Shown: positions 54,630 through 62,739, numbered from the stretch's first letter. The stretch is 64,000 bases of DNA from an uncultured Oscillospiraceae bacterium (GCA_900552945.1 USBI01000001.1:1-64000), one strand, 5' to 3'. Numbers and translations: made by a program. Notes: a model not told the origin generated them from the sequence alone.

Positions 54630-55160
54630 TCAGCGGGAGAAAATATCCCCGCCATGACAGTCATTCGCCACGACCAGCGGAAAATCTTTGAAGGTAAGCC
54701 GTTTGACCGATTCACAGCCCAGGTCCTCAAAAGCGATTACCTGACAATCGGTAATGCACTGACAAGCCAGCGCCCCGGCGCCGCCGATTGCACAGAAATA
54801 CACAGCCTGATTACGGCAAACAGCCTGTTTGACTTCCTCGCTTCGTTCGCCCTTTCCAACCATAGCGATCAATCCCAAATCCAGCAAGCGAGGCGCAAAA
54901 ACATCCATTCGACCAGAGGTGGTCGGCCCACAGGAGCCGATTGGCAGCCCTTCCGGTGTGGGGGTGGGGCCGGCATAATAGATCACGGCGCCTTTTAACG
55001 GAAACGGAAGTTCCTTTCCCTCATCCAAAAGCGCGGCAAAACGCTTATGCGCCGCATCACGAGCGGTGTAAACGGTACCGCTTAAATAAACTTTATCATT
55101 CACGTTTAATTTTGGCGTATAAGAAGCAAGCTCCTCAACACGAATATGATAGGTAGCCAT
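54630..55160 (-). CDS. fumarate hydratase class I, beta subunit (Fe-S hydro-lyase C-terminal type)
   Basis: 176 residues carrying the fumarase/tartrate dehydratase beta fold, with GPTPTPEGLPIGSCGPTTSGRMD and GKGERSEEVKQAV. In two-subunit fumarases and L-tartrate dehydratases this part works with an alpha subunit that holds the [4Fe-4S] cluster. No alpha subunit is found next to it or elsewhere in the window. It overlaps the DivIVA-like gene by one base, an unusual partner. Confidence 0.85.
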   Translation of the reverse strand: MATYHIRVEELASYTPKLNVNDKVYLSGTVYTARDAAHKRFAALLDEGKELPFPLKGAVIYYAGPTPTPEGLPIGSCGPTTSGRMDVFAPRLLDLGLIAMVGKGERSEEVKQAVCRNQAVYFCAIGGAGALACQCITDCQVIAFEDLGCESVKRLTFKDFPLVVANDCHGGDIFSR

Positions 55161-56038
55161 TACATCAACCCCTTGAACTTTTCAATCAGATCTGTCACGC
55201 TGCTCCTGTGCGCTGTACGCGTACTTGCCTTTACAGCCGTTTTCCTCTCTTCCCGGCTCACTGGGCGGGATTCGGCAGGCTGCTGTACAAGAACATCTGT
55301 TTGAACAGCTTCTTTCTCATTTTTAATTTCTGCTTCTTCCTGTGCAGGCCCCGGCTGCGGAATCTCCAGACGATCCATCCGATCGTTTAATTCTGTGAAG
55401 CTGTCTTCAATCCGCCCAACTTCACGGCGTAAATTCTGCGTTACCTGCTCCAGAGAATGGCTTACCTGACAAATCTTCCGCTGAAACAGATCCATATCAG
55501 CGCGAATAGAAGCTACCGACTGTTTTGCACCCTCAACAATCCCCGCCGCTTCTTCGTTTGCCTCTTCACGGATTTTTTCAGAAATCTGACGAGCCTCCAG
55601 CATAACATCGCTGATATCCTGCGTCAGACGATCATATTTTTCCACCTTTTCCTGTGCTTCTTTGAGCTTTCGAGCAAGTTCATTATTTTTCAGGATCATT
55701 TCCGCGGATTTATTATTCGCAGCAGTGGCGCGCTGTTTTAAAAGCGTCATGTCCTTTTCCGCTTCAGAGCGACTATCCACCAAACGCTTTACCACCTTTT
55801 CCAGCGCGGCGTTTTTCTGCCGCTGCTCTTCAAAGCGCCGGTTAAGTTCCACGACCGCCGTATTTGACTCTGTCAATTTTGCGTTAACATCAGCCAGCTC
55901 CTGTTTGGTTTCTGCCAACTGCTGATTGAGCTGCTCCACCGTTTCTTCATGAGAAGCATGAAGCTCTTCAATACAGCGAATGACATCTTTTTTGGAAAAG
56001 CCAAAAAGCGCAGACTTAAATTTATAGCCGAAATCCAT
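55160..56038 (-). CDS. DivIVA-like coiled-coil protein
   Basis: 292 residues starting with a DivIVA-type motif (YKFKSALFGFSKKDVIRCIEEL), followed by about 180 residues of heptad-rich coiled coil rich in Glu, Gln, Lys and Ala, then a low-complexity acidic/Pro part and a basic end (TRTAHRSSVTDLIEKFKGLM). Such proteins mark curved membranes at poles and septa. It is coupled to the fumarase beta gene, which has no obvious link to division. Confidence 0.8.
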   Translation of the reverse strand: MDFGYKFKSALFGFSKKDVIRCIEELHASHEETVEQLNQQLAETKQELADVNAKLTESNTAVVELNRRFEEQRQKNAALEKVVKRLVDSRSEAEKDMTLLKQRATAANNKSAEMILKNNELARKLKEAQEKVEKYDRLTQDISDVMLEARQISEKIREEANEEAAGIVEGAKQSVASIRADMDLFQRKICQVSHSLEQVTQNLRREVGRIEDSFTELNDRMDRLEIPQPGPAQEEAEIKNEKEAVQTDVLVQQPAESRPVSREERKTAVKASTRTAHRSSVTDLIEKFKGLM

Positions 56039-56199
56039 AAAAGCTCTCCTAAAACCAGAAATAAAGCATCTGTTTACTCTCTATTTTATATAGTATACCA
56101 TCCCTGCTTTACGCTTTTCAATACCTTTTCCCTTCCAAAACCACAAAAATCTACCATATCATATGAAAGTAGGTCAAACCAAATCCTTTTCGCAAGACA

Positions 56200-56227
56200 A
56201 AAGGCGACTGCTCACGCAGCCGCCTTT
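56200..56227 (-). terminator. intrinsic terminator after serA
   Basis: AAAGGCG-A-CTGC and GCAG-C-CGCCTTT pair around TCAC; the minus strand continues TTTTG. Confidence 0.7.
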
Positions 56228-56245
56228 ACACTTAAGATAATAAAT

Positions 56246-57418
56246 TTATGCCAGAATCACACGCACACGTACAATTCCATCAACCACTTCCAGACGCTCC
56301 GCCATATCAGCAGAAATTTCTTTCTCTTTCAGGTCAATGAGGGTGTACGCATAATCGCCGCGAGAACGATTGGTCATATTTTCAATATTGATACCGTGTT
56401 CCCCGAACGAAGCCGAAATGTTCTGAATCATCTTCGGAACATTTTTATGAATGATGCAGATACGTGCTCCACCGGTGCGCGGTGCAGAAACCGCCGGCAT
56501 ATTCACAGAGTTTTTGATGTTTCCGTTTTCCAGATAATCGATCAGTTCCAGCGCGGCCATCCGTGCACAGTTGTCCTCAGACTCCGGCGTTGAAGCACCA
56601 AGATGAGGAATAGCAACGACGCCTTTCGCGCCTACCACTTTGGCATTTGGAAAATCGGTAACGTAACGGCTGACTTTCCCGCTTTCCAGCGCCGCCAGCA
56701 TAGCGTCATCATCTACCAGCTCACCGCGTGCAAAGTTCAGTACACGCACGCCATCTTTCATGGTAGCGATCACGTCCGCGTTGATCATGTGCTTGGTTTC
56801 ATCATTATACGGCACGTGAACCGTGATATAATCGCTGTTTTTATAAATGTCCTCCACATTTTTCGCGTGGATAATACCCCGTGAAAGCGACCACGCCGCA
56901 TCCACCGAAAGATACGGGTCATAACCAAGAACGGTCATACCAAGACTGCGGGCAGCGTTACAAACCAACACGCCGATTGCGCCAAGGCCGATAACACCCA
57001 GTGTTTTCCCTTTGATTTCCGGACCAACAAACTGGCCTTTTCCTTTTTCCACAAGCTTAGGAATGGCATCGCCCTCGCCCTTAAGCGAAGCGGCAAATTC
57101 CAACGCGCCCGGAACATTACGGGAAGACAGCAGCAAACCAAGCAGAACCAATTCCTTTACAGCGTTTGCGTTAGCACCAGGTGTATTGAAAACCACAATG
57201 CCCTCTTCCGCACAACGAGCTGTCGGAATATTATTTACGCCGGCACCCGCGCGCCCAATGGCGAGCAGTTCTTTGCCGAATTCCATATCATGCATAGCGG
57301 CAGAACGCACCATGATCGCGTCCGGCTGCGCAACATCGTCGCCGCAGGTATAACGCTGCGGGTCAAACTGCTCCAGACCGGCTTTGGAAATTTTATTCAG
57401 TGTCTGAATTTTATACAC
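56246..57418 (-). CDS. serA: D-3-phosphoglycerate dehydrogenase
   Basis: Start is GTG at 57418 (VYKIQTLNKIS), eight bases after GGGGG; the longer in-frame reading overlaps serC. 390 residues: the dinucleotide motif GVIGLGAIGVLV, catalytic Arg in NFARGELVDDDAM, His in AIPHLGASTPESEDN, and a C-terminal ACT domain (about 315-390) for serine feedback. It oxidises 3-phosphoglycerate for serine synthesis. It lies 16 bases behind serC. Confidence 0.95.
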   Translation of the reverse strand: MYKIQTLNKISKAGLEQFDPQRYTCGDDVAQPDAIMVRSAAMHDMEFGKELLAIGRAGAGVNNIPTARCAEEGIVVFNTPGANANAVKELVLLGLLLSSRNVPGALEFAASLKGEGDAIPKLVEKGKGQFVGPEIKGKTLGVIGLGAIGVLVCNAARSLGMTVLGYDPYLSVDAAWSLSRGIIHAKNVEDIYKNSDYITVHVPYNDETKHMINADVIATMKDGVRVLNFARGELVDDDAMLAALESGKVSRYVTDFPNAKVVGAKGVVAIPHLGASTPESEDNCARMAALELIDYLENGNIKNSVNMPAVSAPRTGGARICIIHKNVPKMIQNISASFGEHGINIENMTNRSRGDYAYTLIDLKEKEISADMAERLEVVDGIVRVRVILA

Positions 57419-57434
57419 AGGATGTTCCCCCGTT

Positions 57435-58520
57435 TCATTTATTCTCCGCTTCAAACTTCTTCATGAAGCTGACCAGTGCCTCTACGCCCTCGATCGGCAT
57501 CGCGTTGTAAATAGAAGCACGCATACCGCCGACAGTGCGGTGACCTTTCAGGTTAATCATGCCATTTTTTGCCGCTTCCGCAACAAATTTCTTATCCATC
57601 TCGTCATTTCCGGTAACAAACGGGATATTCATGATCGAGCGGTATTCCTTTTCGACTGTTCCTTTGAACAATTCGCTGGAATCGAGAAAATCATAGAGCA
57701 GTTTTGCTTTTTTCTCGTTGATCTCTTTCATCTTTTCAAGGCCGCCGATCTCGTTCTTGATCCACTCAAGAACCAGCTTGCAGATGTAGATAGCATAAGT
57801 CGGCGGTGTGTTATAAAGAGAATCATTATCCGCATGGGTTTTGTAATTAAGCATCGTCGGCGTAATATCCATTGCCTTGCCGATCAGATCCTCACGGATG
57901 ATGACAACAGTAAGTCCTGCAGGGCCCATGTTTTTCTGAGCGCCGGCATAAATCATGGCGAATTTGGAAACATCGATCGGTTCAGAAAGAATGCAGGAAC
58001 TCATGTCCGCCACAAGCGGAACATTGCCGGTTTCCGGCAATTCAGTAAAGCGAGTGCCGTAAATGGTATTGTTCCAGCAAATGTGGAAGTAGTCTGCGTC
58101 CTTGTCAAAAGTAGACGGATCGAGCTTCGGAATATAAGAAAATATTTTGTCCGCGCTTGACGCTACAACATTAGCGGTACCGTAACGCGCAGCTTCCTGA
58201 TATGCTTTTTTTGCCCACTGACCGGTTACAACAAAATCCGCCTTATTGGAACCGTTCATCAGATTAAGCGGAATCATGGCAAACTGTGTAGAAGCACCGC
58301 CCTGCAAAAACAGAACCTTGTAATTATCCGGAATATTCATCACTTCACGCAGCAAAGACTCGCAGCCTTTGATGATATCGTCATATTCCTTAGAACGGTG
58401 GGACATTTCCATAACGGACTGTCCGCTTCCCTCATAATCAAGCATTTCCCCTGCAGCTTTTGCCAAAACGGCTTCCGGCAGCATGGAAGGTCCCGGGCTG
58501 AAATTAAATACTCTACTCAT
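57435..58520 (-). CDS. serC: phosphoserine aminotransferase
   Basis: 361 residues, fold-type I PLP enzyme: FNFSPGPSMLPEAVL at the N terminus, the PLP lysine in YAGAQKNMGPAGLTVV, and a C-terminal GGMRASIYNAMPIEGVEAL. It turns 3-phosphohydroxypyruvate into phosphoserine, the step after SerA. A strong promoter and a 19-bp perfect palindrome lie upstream. Confidence 0.96.
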   Translation of the reverse strand: MSRVFNFSPGPSMLPEAVLAKAAGEMLDYEGSGQSVMEMSHRSKEYDDIIKGCESLLREVMNIPDNYKVLFLQGGASTQFAMIPLNLMNGSNKADFVVTGQWAKKAYQEAARYGTANVVASSADKIFSYIPKLDPSTFDKDADYFHICWNNTIYGTRFTELPETGNVPLVADMSSCILSEPIDVSKFAMIYAGAQKNMGPAGLTVVIIREDLIGKAMDITPTMLNYKTHADNDSLYNTPPTYAIYICKLVLEWIKNEIGGLEKMKEINEKKAKLLYDFLDSSELFKGTVEKEYRSIMNIPFVTGNDEMDKKFVAEAAKNGMINLKGHRTVGGMRASIYNAMPIEGVEALVSFMKKFEAENK

Positions 58521-58541
58521 TGATACATACCCTCCAAAACA

Positions 58542-58560
58542 TTTAACAGTACCTGTTAAA
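58542..58560. promoter_or_regulatory. palindromic operator candidate in the serCA leader
   Basis: TTTAACAG-TAC-CTGTTAAA is a perfect 8+3+8 inverted repeat, located between the serC -10 and its ribosome site, where a bound repressor would block the polymerase. Confidence 0.6.
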
Positions 58561-58574
58561 GTCGCATTACTTTT

Positions 58575-58603
58575 ATTATATTTTTATTCCGGGCAATAGT
58601 CAA
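58575..58603 (-). promoter_or_regulatory. sigma-A promoter of serCA
   Basis: On the minus strand TTGACT (58598-58603) and TATAAT (58575-58580) are separated by exactly 17 bases. Confidence 0.85.
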
Positions 58604-58793
58604 TGCTTTTACCGGCTTCTCACACTTGAATTGTAAAAGCAACTGAATTTGGTTAAAAAAAATGTGCAATATCCTATAAAATGACAAGACACTGTGAATA
58701 GATTGTCATTGTCAATACCTGGTTTGGCTTGTGTTTTAACTGCAAATACCTTAAAATAAAAACAACATCCAATTGTTACAAGAAGGAGTCGTT

Positions 58794-59306
58794 ATGAAAA
58801 ACAAACGCTTAAAAATTGCATGTTGTGTTTTTTTCAGTGTTATGGTTTGTTTGCTTACCTCTTGCAGCCCGTCTTTTGATTTTGATTTAGACGCTGCTGC
58901 CAAAAAAGGGGTTGCCGTAGTAGACCCATACCAAGAGGGATGGCTGACCAAACTCACACAGGATGAGATAGCTTCCAAGTTTGGAATAGAGTCATCGCTC
59001 TATCAGTCAAGCAGCGTATACACCGCTTCAAAAAGCACTTCTGCATACACAGTAGCTGGATTTCAGGCCTCTGAAAACAATCAGGCCGAACTTTCTGAAG
59101 CCATGGAAACAGCAAAAGAACAGATCATCGCTTCATTTAACGGCTTTTTGCCTGACCAGTATGAAATCGCGCAAAACGCAGTCATCAAACAGTACGGAGA
59201 CTATTTTTTCCTGATTGTGTCAGACCGCAACGACGAAGTGATAGAAGCAATCGAAACGGTCATATATCCGGAAAGAGATCCGTCTTCTGCTAGTGAAGCT
59301 GCTTAA
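58794..59306 (+). CDS. DUF4358 lipoprotein
   Basis: Start at 58794 (MKNKRLKIACCVFFS), six bases after AGAAGGAG. 170 residues with a lipoprotein signal ending in LLTSC, then a soluble domain with DEIASKFGIESSLY and the conserved VIKQYGDYFFLIVSD, as in DUF4358. It would be anchored on the outer face of the membrane. Function unknown. Monocistronic by position, with a terminator at 59387-59430. Confidence 0.82.
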   Translation: MKNKRLKIACCVFFSVMVCLLTSCSPSFDFDLDAAAKKGVAVVDPYQEGWLTKLTQDEIASKFGIESSLYQSSSVYTASKSTSAYTVAGFQASENNQAELSEAMETAKEQIIASFNGFLPDQYEIAQNAVIKQYGDYFFLIVSDRNDEVIEAIETVIYPERDPSSASEAA

Positions 59307-59386
59307 GCAGATTAAAGGCATAAACTGTATTTCCTAAACAGTGGCCAAGTTGGTGTTCCGCGAAAACAATCTGCAAAAACAAGACA

Positions 59387-59430
59387 AAACAAACCGCTCT
59401 GGATTTATTTGAAGCCAGAGCGGTTTGTTT
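59387..59430 (+). terminator. intrinsic terminator
   Basis: AAACAAACCGCTCTGG and CCAGAGCGGTTTGTTT form a 16-bp perfect stem around an AT-rich loop, 80 bases after the lipoprotein gene. Confidence 0.82.
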
Positions 59431-59532
59431 TAAAGGATTATTTTCAAAACAGAAAATAAATTGATCACGGTTTTTGGGGAAAAGTATAGTAAATTCACAC
59501 ACGAGAAATAAATTTACACACAGCGGCCAATC

Positions 59533-59572
59533 CCGTAAAAAAACAGCGACAAAATGCCGCTGTTTTTTACGG
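59533..59572 (-). terminator. intrinsic terminator after the M23 gene
   Basis: CCGTAAAAAACAGCG and CGCTGTTTTTTACGG pair directly after the stop of the minus-strand gene. Confidence 0.82.
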
Positions 59573-59573
59573 A

Positions 59574-60326
59574 CTATGCGTTCTGCATCATGCTCATAGG
59601 GTCAATCCATTCCCCGTCTTTTTTCATTGCAAAATGGAGATGTGAATCCTCTGCGATTTCAATTTTAGCTGTTTCCCCAACAGAGCCCAAAACAGTCCCA
59701 ATATCAACCGTTTGATCTTTTGTAACACTGACATTCACATTTAAGCCCATATACATGGTCTGGTAACCATTTCCATGGTCAATCGTGATACAAACACCCC
59801 ACATCGGGTCTTCATCAATCGCAGTAACAACGCCGTCTGACGCCGCTTTGACCGGAGTGGCGATATCAGCTTTGATATCCACACCGTCGTGTGTGCGCCA
59901 TTCGTTAAGTGTTTTGGATTTTACAGGTTTTCCGTTGCTGTATTCGTTGATGATCTCCCCTTTCAGCGGCATTACAAAAGTATTGCTGAAGGTTTGAGAA
60001 GAGCTTTCAGGTTGAGCAGCGGTCGACTGACTTTCAGAGGCTGTATCAGTTTCGACTTCTGAAGTTTCCTCTTCCACTTCCGAGGACTCTTTCGGAACAT
60101 CGCTTTGCGAACCACTGACTTCGGTGCCAGAAAACGCCCATTCATTGGAACCGGTATCAACCGACATGTTAATATTATTCTGCTCGGTCAAATTATTGCG
60201 GGTAGCATTTATGACAAAATATGCAGTTGCGCTTACGACTGCAATGCTCAGGCAAATTGCAATGTAAAACCCTTTCCCCGTCAAAAAGGACGTTAATTTT
60301 GACGATTTTAATTTTGTGTTTTTCAT
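59574..60326 (-). CDS. M23 (LytM) domain protein, SpoIIQ-like
   Basis: 250 residues: a short cytoplasmic basic end, one membrane helix (FYIAICLSIAVVSATAYFVI), a Ser/Glu-rich linker and a C-terminal LytM domain. Zinc ligands in THDGVDIKAD and DSHLHFAM are kept, but the usual YxHL His is replaced (YMGL), so peptidase activity is doubtful. Size and layout match SpoIIQ, which forms the forespore side of the engulfment channel with SpoIIIAH. Another M23 envelope role is possible. Confidence 0.78.
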   Translation of the reverse strand: MKNTKLKSSKLTSFLTGKGFYIAICLSIAVVSATAYFVINATRNNLTEQNNINMSVDTGSNEWAFSGTEVSGSQSDVPKESSEVEEETSEVETDTASESQSTAAQPESSSQTFSNTFVMPLKGEIINEYSNGKPVKSKTLNEWRTHDGVDIKADIATPVKAASDGVVTAIDEDPMWGVCITIDHGNGYQTMYMGLNVNVSVTKDQTVDIGTVLGSVGETAKIEIAEDSHLHFAMKKDGEWIDPMSMMQNA

Positions 60327-60485
60327 CTGCTTGTCCTCCGAAAAAATTAGTTTCAGCTTTGTGCGACATCATTAGTGTTGGAGAAAACACAAAAAATATG
60401 CGCTCAATTTTGTTTTCCAATAAAAAACGATTTTTATTTGTATGAAACCAAGGCAGAATTTTAAAAGGATGTTTTAACCGGATGC

Positions 60486-60514
60486 TTGACAAAACCATGA
60501 TTTTAGACTATAAT
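60486..60514 (+). promoter_or_regulatory. consensus sigma-A promoter of tRNA-Pro
   Basis: TTGACA (60486-60491) and TATAAT (60509-60514), both perfect, are 17 bases apart. Confidence 0.92.
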
Positions 60515-60531
60515 TTTTGTTACTGTCAATT

Positions 60532-60608
60532 CGGGGCGTAGCTCAGTTTGGTAGAGTGCTTGGTTTGGGACCAAGATGCCGCAGGTTCAAGTCCTGTCGC
60601 CCCGACCA
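60532..60608 (+). tRNA. tRNA-Pro (anticodon UGG)
   Basis: Acceptor CGGGGCG/CGCCCCG with A73 and encoded CCA; the anticodon loop TTTGGGA between CTTGG and CCAAG gives UGG. 77 bases. Confidence 0.96.
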
Positions 60609-60636
60609 TTTTTTGAAAAATTATTCAAAAAAGTAG

Positions 60637-60665
60637 TTGACATTGCTCCGGCGCTGTGATATAAT
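60637..60665 (+). promoter_or_regulatory. consensus sigma-A promoter of tRNA-Thr
   Basis: TTGACA (60637-60642) and TATAAT (60660-60665), both perfect, are 17 bases apart. A second promoter between adjacent tRNAs shows they are not one simple transcript. Confidence 0.92.
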
Positions 60666-60678
60666 AATTATCGTTCTC

Positions 60679-60754
60679 GCTGGTGTAGCTCAGTTGGTAG
60701 AGCAGCTGATTTGTAATCAGCAGGTCGGGGGTTCAAGTCCGTCCACCAGCTCCA
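60679..60754 (+). tRNA. tRNA-Thr (anticodon UGU)
   Basis: Acceptor GCTGGTG/CACCAGC, discriminator T and encoded CCA. Anticodon stem GCTGA/TCAGC holds loop TTTGTAA, so UGU. 76 bases. Confidence 0.95.
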
Positions 60755-60782
60755 CTATTTGAGCAAATACAAATTAATATTT

Positions 60783-60868
60783 GGAGGAATTCCCGAGTGG
60801 CCAAAGGGGGCAGACTGTAAATCTGTTGCTTTTCAGCTTCGATGGTTCGAATCCATCTTCCTCCACCA
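60783..60868 (+). tRNA. tRNA-Tyr (anticodon GUA)
   Basis: A class II tRNA of 86 bases with a long variable arm. Acceptor GGAGGAA/TTCCTCC, A73 and encoded CCA; loop CTGTAAA gives GUA. Its last 21 bases recur at 60993-61013. Confidence 0.95.
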
Positions 60869-60871
60869 AAT

Positions 60872-60910
60872 AACGTCAATGTGCTTTTTGCAGATTGACG
60901 TTGTTTTTTT
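60872..60910 (+). terminator. intrinsic terminator of the tRNA run
   Basis: AACGTCAAT pairs perfectly with ATTGACGTT, followed by seven T. Confidence 0.9.
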
Positions 60911-60938
60911 ACAAATGGATTCGATAAGAGCGGAATAA

Positions 60939-60963
60939 GAAAACAGTCCGGTGGACTGTTTTC
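60939..60963. repeat. 11-bp inverted repeat with three-base loop
   Basis: GAAAACAGTCC and GGACTGTTTTC around GGT, inside the interval between the two copies of the tRNA-Tyr end. No T-run follows; function unknown. Confidence 0.7.
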
Positions 60964-60992
60964 CCCGCGACCGGCTTTTACCGCAGAAAAAG

Positions 60993-61013
60993 CGAATCCA
61001 TCTTCCTCCACCA
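60993..61013 (+). repeat. duplicated tRNA-Tyr 3' end, att-site candidate
   Basis: CGAATCCATCTTCCTCCACC plus A is identical to 60848-60868, from the T-loop to CCA. Site-specific integrases often use exactly this part of a tRNA gene and leave such a direct repeat. Confidence 0.8.
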
Positions 61014-61016
61014 GAT

Positions 61017-61050
61017 TGAGCCTGGACGCAATTCGCGTTCAGACTCTTTT
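61017..61050 (+). terminator. imperfect terminator-like hairpin
   Basis: GAGCCTGGACGC and GCGTTCAGACTC pair in ten to eleven of twelve positions around AATTC, followed by TTTTCTTTT. Confidence 0.55.
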
Positions 61051-61120
61051 CTTTTATTTCAAATAGCAGCTCGCGTCGAAAACGGCATCTAAACCGTTCG
61101 CCCCTTCCAACTAACATGTA

Positions 61121-61387
61121 ACAATAACCGGCTTGACCTTTCAATATTCTCCAGAAGGAATACCGACCGGATTATGCAATGCAAACAGAATCATTTATGT
61201 AACAACATCAGGAGGCCCTTTCGGGAATCAACCTCAAGGATATAATTACATAAAAGATTTGGCGAACGTTTTTTACGGAATACCAAATATCCTGTGTTTT
61301 AAAGCGGAAAATCTCGACATTAAAGGCGTTGATGTTAACAGTATTATTCAAAAAGCTATCAAAGAAATAGAAACCGCTGATATATAG
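61121..61387 (+). pseudogene. 5'-truncated FMN-dependent azoreductase/flavodoxin-fold fragment
   Basis: About 85-90 residues (TFQYSPEGIPTGLCNANRIIYV then TTSGGPFGNQPQGYNYIK) match the C-terminal 40 percent of AzoR-type NADH:quinone/azo reductases, which are about 200 residues. The FMN-binding N terminus is missing: upstream in the same frame are stops and unrelated DNA. TTG at 61133 could start translation but without an evident ribosome site. It lies 110 bases past the tRNA-Tyr repeat and looks like a break at an insertion junction. Confidence 0.7.
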
Positions 61388-61878
61388 CATTTTCATAAAC
61401 AGGTGATGGCCTGTAAAGTATATATTAAAAAAGCAAAGCTCATTTAGCGCACACGCTAACAATGATGTCTTCCCTGTATTTATGCGGGTGTTTGAGATTC
61501 AAAAATAGTGTTTTCCGCAAGCACTAAGAAAAACGGTAATCGCCGTTTATATATAGTGCCGTATGACAACTTGACAAACTTAAAAATTCGTGATAGTCTT
61601 ACCCTGATTAGCTAAATCTAACCAATAGGTTTTATATTCTCATTATCATTTACTTTTCATTCTCTTTCAGAGAGAAAGACACAAAACTTACAACAAAGGT
61701 TAAAAAACGCCTTTTTACGTGAAGCCATAAAATGATGCAACGGTATCATTTTCCTTCCTTACAAAAAACCAGAGATATTTTACAAAAGCCTGAAAACGCG
61801 GTGTCAACTTATGGTTACCAAATAAACTTTAAAAAGGCTTTTTACTCAGAAAAATAATCGTAGAATTGGAGAAAACAA
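61388..61878 (+). other. intergenic region upstream of the ZIP transporter gene
   Basis: About 490 bases without a gene. It holds a TTGACA at 61571-61576 with only a poor -10, the inverted repeat at 61608-61621, and AT-rich leader up to the ATG at 61879. Nothing else is recognised. Confidence 0.5.
61608..61621. promoter_or_regulatory. TTAG...CTAA inverted repeat, DtxR-like operator candidate
   Basis: TTAGCTAAATCTAA lies some 30 bases downstream of a TTGACA. It shares its half-sites with the repeats at 62896-62911 and 63012-63027. Confidence 0.45.
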
Positions 61879-62664
61879 ATGAATGCTACAGTATGGCAGG
61901 GACTGATGATCCCTTTTGTTGGAACAACATTGGGGGCTGCTTGCGTTTTTTTGATGAAGAAAAGTCTCAAATCATCAATACAACGCGCTCTTACCGGTTT
62001 TGCGGCAGGAGTAATGGTAGCCGCCTCTATCTGGAGTTTGCTTTTGCCGGCTATGGAACAAGCAGCCGATATGGGAAAATGGTCGTTTGTTCCGGCGGTT
62101 ATTGGTTTTTGGCTCGGTATTTTATTCCTTTTTGGGCTGGATCGGCTGATTCCGCATCTGCACCGTGGAAGTTCAGAGGCGGAAGGAATAAAAGCTAAAT
62201 TAGGAAGAACAACCATGCTGACTTTAGCGGTCGCATTACATAATCTGCCCGAAGGAATGGCTGTAGGGGTGGTATTCGCCGGCTGGTTATCCGGAGATAG
62301 CGGAATTACACTAACTGGAGCGTTGGCGCTTTCTTTGGGAATCGCTATTCAAAATTTCCCTGAAGGGGCTATTATTTCTATGCCGCTGAAAGCGGAAGGG
62401 TTATCCAAGCCAAGATCGTTTTTTTACGGTGTGTTATCCGGTATCGTAGAACCTGTAGGGGCGGCATTGACCATTCTTTTAGCGGGAATTATGGTTCCGG
62501 CATTGCCATATGCTCTAAGCTTCGCGGCAGGCGCCATGATCTATGTGGTCGTTGAAGAACTGGTCCCTGAAATGTCAGCAGGAAAACATTCTAACATCGG
62601 TACAATGTTCTTTGCCGTAGGTTTTACATTGATGATGGCACTGGACGTGGCACTGGGGGCTTAA
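61879..62664 (+). CDS. ZIP family metal transporter
   Basis: 261 residues with eight membrane segments. The ZIP metal-site motif HNLPEGMAVG (helix 4) and QNFPEGAIIS (helix 5) are intact, and a variable polar loop (LHRGSSEAEGIKAK) joins helices 3 and 4. It is of the GufA/ZupT type and would import Zn, Fe or Mn. No ribosome site as strong as those of core genes (TTGGAGAAA). Nearby TTAG...CTAA repeats suggest metal control. Confidence 0.9.
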   Translation: MNATVWQGLMIPFVGTTLGAACVFLMKKSLKSSIQRALTGFAAGVMVAASIWSLLLPAMEQAADMGKWSFVPAVIGFWLGILFLFGLDRLIPHLHRGSSEAEGIKAKLGRTTMLTLAVALHNLPEGMAVGVVFAGWLSGDSGITLTGALALSLGIAIQNFPEGAIISMPLKAEGLSKPRSFFYGVLSGIVEPVGAALTILLAGIMVPALPYALSFAAGAMIYVVVEELVPEMSAGKHSNIGTMFFAVGFTLMMALDVALGA

Positions 62665-62703
62665 TCACCGCGCAAAACTAGGCAAACAGCGGAAAACACA
62701 TTC

Positions 62704-62739
62704 GCTAAACAAGGTGTTCTTTTAAACACCTTGTTTAGC
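62704..62739. repeat. 15-bp perfect inverted repeat after the ZIP gene
   Basis: GCTAAACAAGGTGTT and AACACCTTGTTTAGC around CTTTTA. There is no T-run after it, so termination would be inefficient; it may stabilise the mRNA end or be a protein site, as the outer bases end in TTTAGCC. Confidence 0.75.

Noticed and set aside
61634-61650. Fur-box-like sequence (ATTCTCATTATCATT) upstream of the ZIP gene
   Set aside because: Only one half resembles the Fur consensus and symmetry is poor; AT-rich DNA gives such matches by chance.
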